NCBI GenBank assembly: GCA_003209585.1
Contig: QCQJ01000002.1
Location: 62,001 to 126,000, forward strand
From: Prochlorococcus sp. AG-449-G23
Lineage (GTDB): Bacteria > Cyanobacteriota > Cyanobacteriia > PCC-6307 > Cyanobiaceae
Reading direction: 5' to 3'
Length of the DNA: 64,000 bases
Part shown: positions 57,089-64,000 of the stretch, one piece after another
Layout of the letters: each line of letters begins with the position of its first letter
Numbering within the stretch: position 1 is the first letter of the stretch
Notes under the pieces: generated by a model
Told to the model about the DNA's origin: nothing
Database searches by the model: none
The model's input: the letters and a program-made list of their open reading frames with translations, nothing else
Made by a program: the position numbers and the translations under genes

Positions 57089-57274
57089 ATGTATGGTCTT
57101 TACGACAAGGAAGGAATATTGAGATTTGTTGATTCAGACAAAGATGCCTGCTTAGCATACGCTGAACTCTTCGAATTAGGTTCTACAAATTATTGTTTAA
57201 TGGATTTAGCTAACGATACAAAGAAAGTAAAGGTTACTAATCTTGATCAGAGTCTGGAAGGGAACAACAATTAA
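57089..57274 (+). CDS. Small conserved-looking protein of unknown function
   Basis: A 61-residue protein from ATG 57089 (MYGLYDKEGILRFVDSDKDA...). The frame is open further 5' to 56963, but that part overlaps the CYTH gene and has a low-complexity, non-natural look. The reading YDKEGILRFV-S-DKDACLAYAELFEL has two cysteines and is compact, possibly a small alpha/beta fold. Its 3' end overlaps the PedR-like gene on the other strand by 38 bases. Not recognised; the call as a real gene rests on its composition and on what I recall of picocyanobacterial small genes. Confidence 0.6.
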   Translation: MYGLYDKEGILRFVDSDKDACLAYAELFELGSTNYCLMDLANDTKKVKVTNLDQSLEGNNN

Positions 57275-57515
57275 ATCCATCTCTACAAATCTTTCCATTA
57301 TCCATTGCCCAATTCAAAAGCGCTACTCTATTTTTTGAACCTGTTTTTGTAAACATATTACTTACATGATTATCAACAGTTCTTTTACTAATAGTTAGTT
57401 TCACTGCAATTTCTTGATTTGTAAGCCCATCAGCTACGAGATCAATGATTTCCATCTCTCTTGTTGAGAGACCCATCATATCAATGTTGTTTACTTCTTC
57501 TTCAACCATTTGCAT
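57237..57515 (-). CDS. Small LuxR-type transcription factor, PedR-like
   Basis: A 92-residue protein that is essentially a LuxR/GerE HTH (LSTREMEIIDLVADGLTNQEIA... TVDNHVSNMFTKTG, about 16-59) with no receiver domain. The C-terminus has Cys77, Cys83 and Cys84 (KICRDGFNCC). This matches the layout of PedR from Synechocystis, a regulator that senses photosynthetic electron flow through a cysteine and thioredoxin. The same redox control is inferred. Its 3' end overlaps the convergent small gene by 38 bases. Confidence 0.8.
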   Translation of the reverse strand: MQMVEEEVNNIDMMGLSTREMEIIDLVADGLTNQEIAVKLTISKRTVDNHVSNMFTKTGSKNRVALLNWAMDNGKICRDGFNCCSLPDSDQD

Positions 57516-57592
57516 TTAAACAGTTCCTTTTTTATATTAGTTAAGTTTAGCAATCTCATTACACTTATTAACCAAATAGGAAACAAAAGCAA

Positions 57593-58483
57593 TTGAAATC
57601 AAAACTTCAGCAGACTTTAGAAAAAAAATCCAAGGTAATAACGGCAGAATTAATGCCACCTAGAGGTGGAGACCCCATAAGATCTCTTAAGATAGCACAA
57701 CTTTTGAAAGATAAGGTACATGCTGTTAACATTACCGACGGAAGCAGGGCTGTAATGAGAATGTGTAGCTTGGCAATGTCCAAACTATTACTGGAAAATG
57801 GGATAGAACCAGTAATGCAAATATCATGCAGAGATCGTAATAAAATTGCTTTACAATCTGACATTCTCGGAGCAAACGCTTTAGGAATTAAAAACATCTT
57901 ATGTATTACAGGTGATTCAGTCAAAGCGGGGGATCAACAAGATGCTAAAGCAGTACACCAGTTTGAGTCAGTAAGATTGCTACAACAAATACAGGCATTC
58001 AATAAAGGAATTGATCCTACTTTTGGGGAACTTCCTGATAAAAAAACATTTATATATGCAGGAGCTGCGGCAGATCCAAGCTGCAAAAATCAAAGAAGTT
58101 TAGAAAATAGAATAAGAAAGAAAAAAGAGGCCGGAGCTCAATTCTTTCAAACTCAAATGGTTATGGAAAAAGAAAATTTAATAAATTTTTGCGAAAAAAT
58201 AGCTGAACCACTCGAGATTCCTGTAATTGCAGGTGTATTCTTATTAAAGTCTTATAAAAATGCTCTCTTTATAAATAAACACGTCCCCGGCGCAAATATT
58301 CCTGAAAATATATTAATTCGTCTTAAAAATGCCAACGACCCATTAGGAGAGGGTATTCAAATTGCAGCTGAACAAGCTCAAGACTTTTTTAATATCGCGA
58401 ATGGAATTCATCTAATGGCAGTTAAGGCAGAACACTTAATCCCTGAGATTCTGGAAAAAGCTGACCTTAATCTGGAATATTAA
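57593..58483 (+). CDS. metF: 5,10-Methylenetetrahydrofolate reductase
   Basis: Makes 5-methyltetrahydrofolate for methionine synthesis; flavoprotein TIM barrel. TTG start at 57593, 296 residues. ITAELMPPRGGDP near 18-30, DVTDGS-type segment VNITDGSRAV, DRNKIALQSDILGANALGI and CITGDSV are present. Usual length for the bacterial enzyme without a regulatory domain. Its 3' end overlaps the convergent sugar-nucleotide gene by 17 bases. Confidence 0.93.
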   Translation: MKSKLQQTLEKKSKVITAELMPPRGGDPIRSLKIAQLLKDKVHAVNITDGSRAVMRMCSLAMSKLLLENGIEPVMQISCRDRNKIALQSDILGANALGIKNILCITGDSVKAGDQQDAKAVHQFESVRLLQQIQAFNKGIDPTFGELPDKKTFIYAGAAADPSCKNQRSLENRIRKKKEAGAQFFQTQMVMEKENLINFCEKIAEPLEIPVIAGVFLLKSYKNALFINKHVPGANIPENILIRLKNANDPLGEGIQIAAEQAQDFFNIANGIHLMAVKAEHLIPEILEKADLNLEY

Positions 58484-59645
58484 TCAAATCAGTACCTAAT
58501 AATTCTGCCATTGCCTTCTGCTGAGGAGATGGCTCAGTCATATCAGATCTTCTAGAATCTGTTATCAACCAATCCAAAGATGCATCTTGCAAATCGAAGT
58601 GATCTCCATTCTTGCCTACACAGTAACGGCCAAATACTAATTTATCTACAAGTCGAACACCCTTACCGATTTTGGAATAATCAAAAATAATTGAATTATC
58701 AATTGTTGCACCTTCAGAAATACAACAACTTGGGCCAATCATTGCAGGTCCAATAATTGTTGCACCATCTTCTATTCTTGTCATTCCACCTATATAAACT
58801 GGCCCAGTAATATCAACTGCTTCCCAATTAGCTGCAACATTTAATCCCGTAAAAACTCCAGGTTTAATTTCTTTACCAGGTATCTCAACTTGTCTTACCT
58901 TACCTTGTAAGACATTGCGAATAGCACTCCAATAATCAGGAACTTTTCCAATATCTACCCATTCGAAATCCATTGGAAGTGCAAAAAATGGTAAATCCAT
59001 TTCAACAAGTTTAGGGAAGAGATCAGCACCAATATCAAATTTTTCACCTGATGGTATGTAATTAAAAATTTCAGGTTCAAAAAGGTAAATCCCTGTATTT
59101 ATAGAGTCACCTAATGCTTTATCTACAGATGGCTTCTCTTGAAACGCTTTAATTCTCCCATTGCTATCTGAAACAACAACGCCATAACTTGATACTTGAT
59201 CTCTAGTTACTTTTTTTGTTATTAAACTTGCAATTGCTCCCTTTTCCTTATGTTTTTTGACTGCTTCAGTCAAATCTAAGTCAACTAAAGCATCACCACA
59301 AAGTACAACAAAAGTTTCATCAAAGAATTTTTGAAAATCTTGAATTTTTTTTAATCCTCCTGCTGAACCTAAAGCATCTCCGATTAATTCTCCATCTTCA
59401 ATTCTACCTTCGAAACTATATGCTATCTCCACACCGAATCTCTGACCATCTCGAAAGTAATTTTCAATTTCTTCAGCGAGGTGAGAAACATTAACCATTA
59501 TTTCTTTAAAGCCATGTTCTTTTAAGAGCTCTAAAAGAAACTCCATTACAGGCTTTTGCAAAATCGGTATCATTGGTTTTGGAATAATATGAGTTATCGG
59601 CTGCACACGTGTACCTTTACCTGCTGCAAGTATCATTGCCTTCAT
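58467..59645 (-). CDS. Sugar-phosphate nucleotidylyltransferase (GMPP-like)
   Basis: Makes a nucleotide sugar, most likely GDP-mannose or a related NDP-sugar. The 392-residue protein has the nucleotidyltransferase core (LAAGKGTRVQPIT at 6-18, PKPMIPI, CGDALVDLDL for metal binding near 115-124) and a left-handed beta-helix C-terminal region (ATIIGPAMIGPSC, ATIDNSIIFDYSKIG). Resembles eukaryotic GMPP architecture. Substrate base and sugar cannot be fixed from sequence. Upstream of it on the same strand is scpA, 48 bases away. Confidence 0.88.
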   Translation of the reverse strand: MKAMILAAGKGTRVQPITHIIPKPMIPILQKPVMEFLLELLKEHGFKEIMVNVSHLAEEIENYFRDGQRFGVEIAYSFEGRIEDGELIGDALGSAGGLKKIQDFQKFFDETFVVLCGDALVDLDLTEAVKKHKEKGAIASLITKKVTRDQVSSYGVVVSDSNGRIKAFQEKPSVDKALGDSINTGIYLFEPEIFNYIPSGEKFDIGADLFPKLVEMDLPFFALPMDFEWVDIGKVPDYWSAIRNVLQGKVRQVEIPGKEIKPGVFTGLNVAANWEAVDITGPVYIGGMTRIEDGATIIGPAMIGPSCCISEGATIDNSIIFDYSKIGKGVRLVDKLVFGRYCVGKNGDHFDLQDASLDWLITDSRRSDMTEPSPQQKAMAELLGTDLINIPD

Positions 59646-59693
59646 GAATTAAAAACCTCTTTTTAAAGATTATACGCTATTAATATTAAGCCT

Positions 59694-60527
59694 CTAAACA
59701 GCAGAAGGATAGGCATTGTTTAACTCAAGATTTTCTATGGGTAATTGAGCTAAACCTCCATCAGGAATAATTCTTTTAATTTGAATTGGACCGTATAAAG
59801 AATTAATTTGTTTAATTTCAATTTTGTTTTCAGATGATAAAAATAACAAAGCCCAAAAGACCCCAAGACGATCTTTATCTAAGTCATTTTTTACAACTGA
59901 TTGCCATTTCTCAACTAAATATTCAAAATCTGTCCACTGTAATGCTTTTTCCCACCCATCAATAAATTTACCTAATGCCTTAGTAGTTTCAGGTAATTTC
60001 TCACGATGTGCTAATGACTTCACTTGAGAAATTAAAGCCTTATCAGAATATTTTTTATTTCTTTTTCTCTTCATGAGCAAAAGATCTTGGGTCTCTATAA
60101 CTTCAGCAATTGACTCTAACTGACTTACGAGTTCTCCCAGAGTTGTTGTACGTTTAAGAATTGGTTGTGCTATTGACCTTCTCCTCAGATATTTTTCAGG
60201 ATATTTTGGAATATCAAATTCTTGATCAATCCAATCTTGGTCATCCACCTCAAAATCATCTTCAAAATCTGAATCATTTTCTTTGAAAACATCAGATTCC
60301 AGAACTTGAGCCTTTAAATTCACCAGAACGGAAGCCGCAAAAAAAGCTTCACTCGTCTCAGATAAATCCTTCTGATATGAACTTTTATTATTTAATTCTC
60401 TTCCGAAAGTTTGTGAATATTGCTCTAGAAAGCTATCTATTACACTTATTACATCAATATCCCATGGATCAAGATCCCCTTTCCCAGCGGCATCTTGGAG
60501 AAACTTAATTAACAATCTAGGCCCCAA
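59694..60527 (-). CDS. scpA: Segregation and condensation protein A
   Basis: Kleisin partner of SMC and ScpB in chromosome organisation. 277 residues from TTG 60527 (GPRLLIKFLQDAAGKGDLDPWDIDVI), the family's N-terminal SMC-binding helix pair. The linker at about 80-125 is very acidic (DSDFEDDFEVDDQDW), longer than in many ScpA. The C-terminal winged helix ends near 265. No scpB or smc in this window. The upstream frame remains open for about 20 codons but has no common start codon. Confidence 0.87.
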   Translation of the reverse strand: MGPRLLIKFLQDAAGKGDLDPWDIDVISVIDSFLEQYSQTFGRELNNKSSYQKDLSETSEAFFAASVLVNLKAQVLESDVFKENDSDFEDDFEVDDQDWIDQEFDIPKYPEKYLRRRSIAQPILKRTTTLGELVSQLESIAEVIETQDLLLMKRKRNKKYSDKALISQVKSLAHREKLPETTKALGKFIDGWEKALQWTDFEYLVEKWQSVVKNDLDKDRLGVFWALLFLSSENKIEIKQINSLYGPIQIKRIIPDGGLAQLPIENLELNNAYPSAV

Positions 60528-60638
60528 TTGTTGCCTATCAATGGAGTTTAAATAAGTTATCTTAGAATAGGAAATATCTATTCATAAGATATCTTGTTGA
60601 GTATTTAATGCAAAACAATATTGCATTAATTTAAAAAA

Positions 60639-62279
60639 TTATATTGTTGGAGCTTTTAAAATATCATTTTTTTTAGTTCCTGAAAAGATATTTGTTTTCA
60701 CAGCACTTTTAACTGCGATTAAATCTCTATCTACTAAATTATTGATAGATGCGATATAACTTTCAGTAACTAATCTTGGGTACAAACCTATTCCAATTAT
60801 CGGTAAGAGTAAACAAGCAATAATATAAACTTCCCTTGGCTCTGCATCTATAAGTTTTCTTTCTTCGATTAATTTAGGATTTTCTTTACCAAAGAAAATT
60901 TCACGTAACATTGAAAGTAAATAAATAGGAGTAAGTATTACACCGATAGCTGCTAAAGAGGCCATCACGACCCTAAATGGAAGTGTATACACTTCATCAG
61001 TAACAAATCCTGTAAATACCATTAATTCGGAAACAAATCCACTCATACCAGGTAAAGCTAGGGAAGCCAGGGAGCAAGCAGTCCATAAAGCAAACATTAT
61101 TCTCATTTTTTGTCCTACACCACTCATTTCATCAAGTTTAAGAGTCTTTGTTCTGTCATAGGTAGCACCAACAAGAAAAAATAAACTTGCACCGATTAAT
61201 CCATGACTAACCATTTGCAGCATAGCTCCGCTTGTTCCAAGGCTACTAAAACTCCCTATCCCAATAAGAACGAAACCCATATGACTTATCGAACTGTATG
61301 CAATTTTTCTTTTAAGATTTCTTTGAGCAAAAGAAGTTAATGCAGCATAAATTATATTTACTACCCCTAGTACTATTAATAATGGGGCAAATTGAGCATG
61401 AGCAACGGGTAATAATTGGGCATTAAATCTTAAAAGAGCATATCCTCCCATTTTTAATAAAATTCCTGCTAGAAGCATATGGACAGGAGCTGTAGCCTCT
61501 CCATGAGCATCTGGAAGCCAGGTATGAAGAGGTACTATTGGGAGCTTTACTCCAAATGCAATTAATAGCCCCACATAACATAATATTTGGAATTTTTGAC
61601 TAAAATTCTGAGCTGCCAAGTGAGAGAACTCAAAGTTAGGAATTTCTGTACCATAGAAGCCCATTGCTAAAGCTGCTAGAAGAATGAAGATAGAACTGCC
61701 AGCTGTATAAATAATGAATTTTGTTGCTGCATATTGCCTATTTTTGCCACCCCATATGGCCAGTAATAAATATACGGGAATCAACTCAAGTTCCCAAGTT
61801 AGAAAGAATAAAAGCATATCTTGTACCGCAAACACAGCTATTTGCCCACCATCCATAACCAATATCAAAAAGAAAAATAACTTTGGTTTGAACTTGACTG
61901 GCCATGCAGCAAGAACTGCTAAAGCAGTTATGAAACTAGTTAATAATATTAACGGCATAGAAATGCCATCAGCACCAACAGACCAAGTAAGACCTAAATC
62001 AGGGAGCCAACTAATATTTTCTTTCAGTTGAACATTTTCATCATTAATATTAAAGCCATTTATATATGAACCTACAGTTATTAAAAAAGTTATTAATGCA
62101 ATAGACAATGCAAACCATCTCACTTCTTTGCCATCACCTTTATCTGGGAAAAAAGGTATCACAAATGCACTACCAATTGGGAATAATATTGAGGCAGATA
62201 ACCATGGAAAATTAGACAATCCAGCTCCCAAAGTTCCCAACATTTGTGTCGCAAAATGTGTAAAAAAATAAGTACTCAA
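60639..62279 (-). CDS. ndhD: NAD(P)H-quinone oxidoreductase subunit D1 (NuoM-like)
   Basis: Antiporter-like proton-pumping membrane subunit of NDH-1, 546 residues with about 14 helices. [18 protein letters not shown] and [36 protein letters not shown] contain the conserved glutamate and lysine of the proton path. The paired ndhF-ndhD arrangement and the sequence fit NDH-1L (respiration and cyclic flow), rather than the CO2-uptake form. 84 bases downstream of ndhF. Confidence 0.95.
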   Translation of the reverse strand: MSTYFFTHFATQMLGTLGAGLSNFPWLSASILFPIGSAFVIPFFPDKGDGKEVRWFALSIALITFLITVGSYINGFNINDENVQLKENISWLPDLGLTWSVGADGISMPLILLTSFITALAVLAAWPVKFKPKLFFFLILVMDGGQIAVFAVQDMLLFFLTWELELIPVYLLLAIWGGKNRQYAATKFIIYTAGSSIFILLAALAMGFYGTEIPNFEFSHLAAQNFSQKFQILCYVGLLIAFGVKLPIVPLHTWLPDAHGEATAPVHMLLAGILLKMGGYALLRFNAQLLPVAHAQFAPLLIVLGVVNIIYAALTSFAQRNLKRKIAYSSISHMGFVLIGIGSFSSLGTSGAMLQMVSHGLIGASLFFLVGATYDRTKTLKLDEMSGVGQKMRIMFALWTACSLASLALPGMSGFVSELMVFTGFVTDEVYTLPFRVVMASLAAIGVILTPIYLLSMLREIFFGKENPKLIEERKLIDAEPREVYIIACLLLPIIGIGLYPRLVTESYIASINNLVDRDLIAVKSAVKTNIFSGTKKNDILKAPTI

Positions 62280-62363
62280 TTTAATAAGGAATTTATCTTA
62301 AATAAAGTCTAGAAATTATCTGTATTTTTTCACCCAATGGACAGTGAAGACACACAATTGTAA

Positions 62364-64000
62364 TCAAGATACTTGAGGTGATTGAAAACCAAATATAGCA
62401 ACTAGTAAAATTACTCCTCCAAAAACAATAAGAGCGTAAAATTGAGCCCTACCAGTCTCAAAATATTTCAAACCTTCTCCACTTCCTAAAGTTACAAGTC
62501 CAGTAAGATTTACAACTCCATCAACTACCTTAGAATCAACTTCTAAAACTTCTTTTGCAAGTTTTCTACTACCCTTAACAAAAAGTTTTTCATTAATGTC
62601 ATCAAGATACCATTTATTGGATAAAAATTGGTTGATATTAGGAAATTTTTCGGCAAATAAAACTGACAAATTAATTTTTTTCACAAAATATGCCTGATAA
62701 GCAATAAAAATTCCAACTGATGCAATAAGAACTGATGCTATTGCTAGAGGCAAAAATTCTCTTAATTCGAAGGCTTTTGCAGCAGTCTCTGCCTCTTCAG
62801 GATCCAGTAAATTTGCAATTTTACTATCCCATGGAAGTCCCATAAAACCTATAATTACAGAAGGTACAGCTAGAAAAACCAAGGGAAATGTCATTGTCCA
62901 TGGCGACTCATGGATAGTTCCATGTTCTTCATGCTCTTTTTCATTTTCCTCATCTAGATCTGATTTAGAAGCTATTAAGAGCTCTTTTTGCAATTCTTTA
63001 TTCTCCCCTCTGAAATCTCCTTCGAATGTCAAGAAATAAAGCCTAAACATATAAAAAGAGGTCATACCAGCTGTTAAAAGTCCTATAAACCAAAAAGCTG
63101 GAAATGATATAAATGCATTTCCGAGTATCTCATCTTTACTCCAAAAACCTGCTAACGGTGGAATTCCACTAATTGCAATACAACCTATTAAAAATGTTGC
63201 TGATGTATACGGCATTTTTTTTCTTAAACCGCCCATCAATCTCATATCTTGAGCTAATACAGGCTGATGGCCAACTACTTCTTCCATAGCATGTATTACT
63301 GAACCAGATCCCAAAAATAGCATTGCTTTAAAGCAAGCATGAGTAACTAAATGAAAAATTCCTGCTACTGGTGCTCCACAACCCATTGCGAGCATCATAT
63401 AACCAAGCTGAGAAACTGTGCTGTACGCTAAACCTTTTTTTAAATCCATTTGGGTCAAAGCTATGGAGGCGCCTAAAAAACAAGTAATGGTACCAACTAA
63501 AGCAATAATGAATTGAATAGAAGGGAATATTGAATACAAAGGTTGTAGCCTTGCCACAAGAAATATTCCTGCAGCAACCATTGTTGCAGCATGGATAAGT
63601 GCAGAAATAGGTGTCGGACCTTCCATCGCATCAGGCAACCATACATGAAGAGGAAACTGAGCAGATTTTGCCATTGGTCCTAAAAAAACCAAAAAACAAA
63701 GTAGTAAAGCAGCCCAAATGGGTATTGAATTGTCAGATATTGATTGAGAAATTCCAGTAGCTATTTCATTAAAATCAAAACTATTTGTTGCCCAAAATAG
63801 ACCAAGAATGCCTAGTAATAATCCGAAGTCTCCTACTCTATTAACAACAAATGCCTTTTGTGCGGCGTGTGCAGCTCCATCTCTGTCGTACCAAAATCCA
63901 ACCAATAAGTAAGAACACATTCCAACTAATTCCCAAAAAACGTAAATTTCCAATAAATTTGGACTAACTATTAGTCCCATCATAGAACTACTAAATAGTG
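62364..64000 (-). CDS. ndhF: NAD(P)H-quinone oxidoreductase subunit F (NuoL-like), 5' end beyond the window
   Basis: Large antiporter-like subunit of NDH-1 with a long C-terminal lateral helix. The reading frame runs open to the window edge (LFSSS before MMGLIVSPNLLEIYVFWELVG), so the first 100 or so residues are missing and the ATG at 63983 is internal. PLHVWLPDAMEGPTPISALIHAATMVAAGIFLVARL carries the proton-path lysine/histidine region. An acidic, His/Glu-rich loop (DLDEENEKEHEEHG) lies in the C-terminal part. Paired with ndhD1. Confidence 0.95.
   Translation of the reverse strand, partial: LFSSSMMGLIVSPNLLEIYVFWELVGMCSYLLVGFWYDRDGAAHAAQKAFVVNRVGDFGLLLGILGLFWATNSFDFNEIATGISQSISDNSIPIWAALLLCFLVFLGPMAKSAQFPLHVWLPDAMEGPTPISALIHAATMVAAGIFLVARLQPLYSIFPSIQFIIALVGTITCFLGASIALTQMDLKKGLAYSTVSQLGYMMLAMGCGAPVAGIFHLVTHACFKAMLFLGSGSVIHAMEEVVGHQPVLAQDMRLMGGLRKKMPYTSATFLIGCIAISGIPPLAGFWSKDEILGNAFISFPAFWFIGLLTAGMTSFYMFRLYFLTFEGDFRGENKELQKELLIASKSDLDEENEKEHEEHGTIHESPWTMTFPLVFLAVPSVIIGFMGLPWDSKIANLLDPEEAETAAKAFELREFLPLAIASVLIASVGIFIAYQAYFVKKINLSVLFAEKFPNINQFLSNKWYLDDINEKLFVKGSRKLAKEVLEVDSKVVDGVVNLTGLVTLGSGEGLKYFETGRAQFYALIVFGGVILLVAIFGFQSPQVS

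Overview
The window is a stretch of chromosome from a marine picocyanobacterium, almost certainly a high-light-adapted Prochlorococcus. The evidence is a very AT-rich, densely packed genome with short intergenic gaps, genes for oxygenic-photosynthesis functions (NDH-1 subunits, phylloquinone synthesis, Mg-protoporphyrin methyltransferase, BicA/SbtA bicarbonate uptake), and cyanobacterium-specific regulators (Rre1/Ycf29-like, PedR-like). No insertion sequence, prophage, CRISPR array, tRNA or rRNA was recognised. It reads as core genome rather than a genomic island.

Layout. 0.1-3.1 kb: bicarbonate uptake operon bicA-sbtA-sbtB. 3.1-6.3 kb: a thioredoxin-reductase-like flavoprotein that has lost its NADPH motifs, then an unknown small gene translationally coupled to an ABC1/UbiB kinase. 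6.3-14 kb: enolase, a ClpB-type disaggregase with an altered first ATPase domain, then the conserved secE-nusG-rplK-rplA-(L10 leader)-rplJ-rplL cluster. 14-22 kb: rnhA, pyrD, a CobD/CobC-like aminotransferase, murG, an exported unknown, pgk, rbgA and rluD. 22-32 kb: a double-ATPase ABC protein without permeases, spoT, a DUF2062 protein, mnmE, nadC, argS and hisC. 32-35.6 kb: a six-gene reverse-strand operon (prfB with a programmed frameshift, a DUF3285 protein, ybeY, dgkA, trpG, a degenerate metallo-beta-lactamase-fold protein). 35.7-41.9 kb: grxC-gshB, then the phylloquinone cluster menF / menA-menC-menE / DHNA-CoA thioesterase. 41.9-52.8 kb: ndhH, rsmH, a cysteine desulfurase, the Rre1-like regulator, chlM, purE, cysC, a SUI1 protein, trpB, a rhodanese, a large exported unknown and gltA. 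52.8-57.5 kb: ndhA-ndhI-ndhG-ndhE-nadK-CYTH, a small unknown gene and a PedR-like regulator. 57.6-64 kb: metF, a sugar-nucleotide pyrophosphorylase, scpA, ndhD and the 3' part of ndhF, cut by the window edge.

How the genes work together: much of the window supports photosynthetic electron flow and carbon supply. Six NDH-1 subunits beside ndhF, phylloquinone synthesis for photosystem I, redox proteins (glutaredoxin, glutathione synthetase, the flavoprotein), redox/stress-responsive regulators, and the SbtA/SbtB/BicA inorganic carbon uptake set. The rest is core translation, cell envelope, nucleotide and amino-acid metabolism.

The most notable observations are a +1 frameshift site in prfB that extends the gene 58 bases upstream of the only in-frame ATG, loss of both arginine fingers in ATPase domain 1 of the ClpB paralogue, loss of NADPH motifs in the thioredoxin-reductase homologue, a Lys-to-Arg change at an expected catalytic position of MenC, a perfect 29-bp tandem duplication upstream of enolase, a 13-bp perfect hairpin on the ndhA stop codon, and a metallo-beta-lactamase-fold protein lacking the HxHxDH motif. 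I found no clearly new multi-gene system; several single proteins are uncharacterised.
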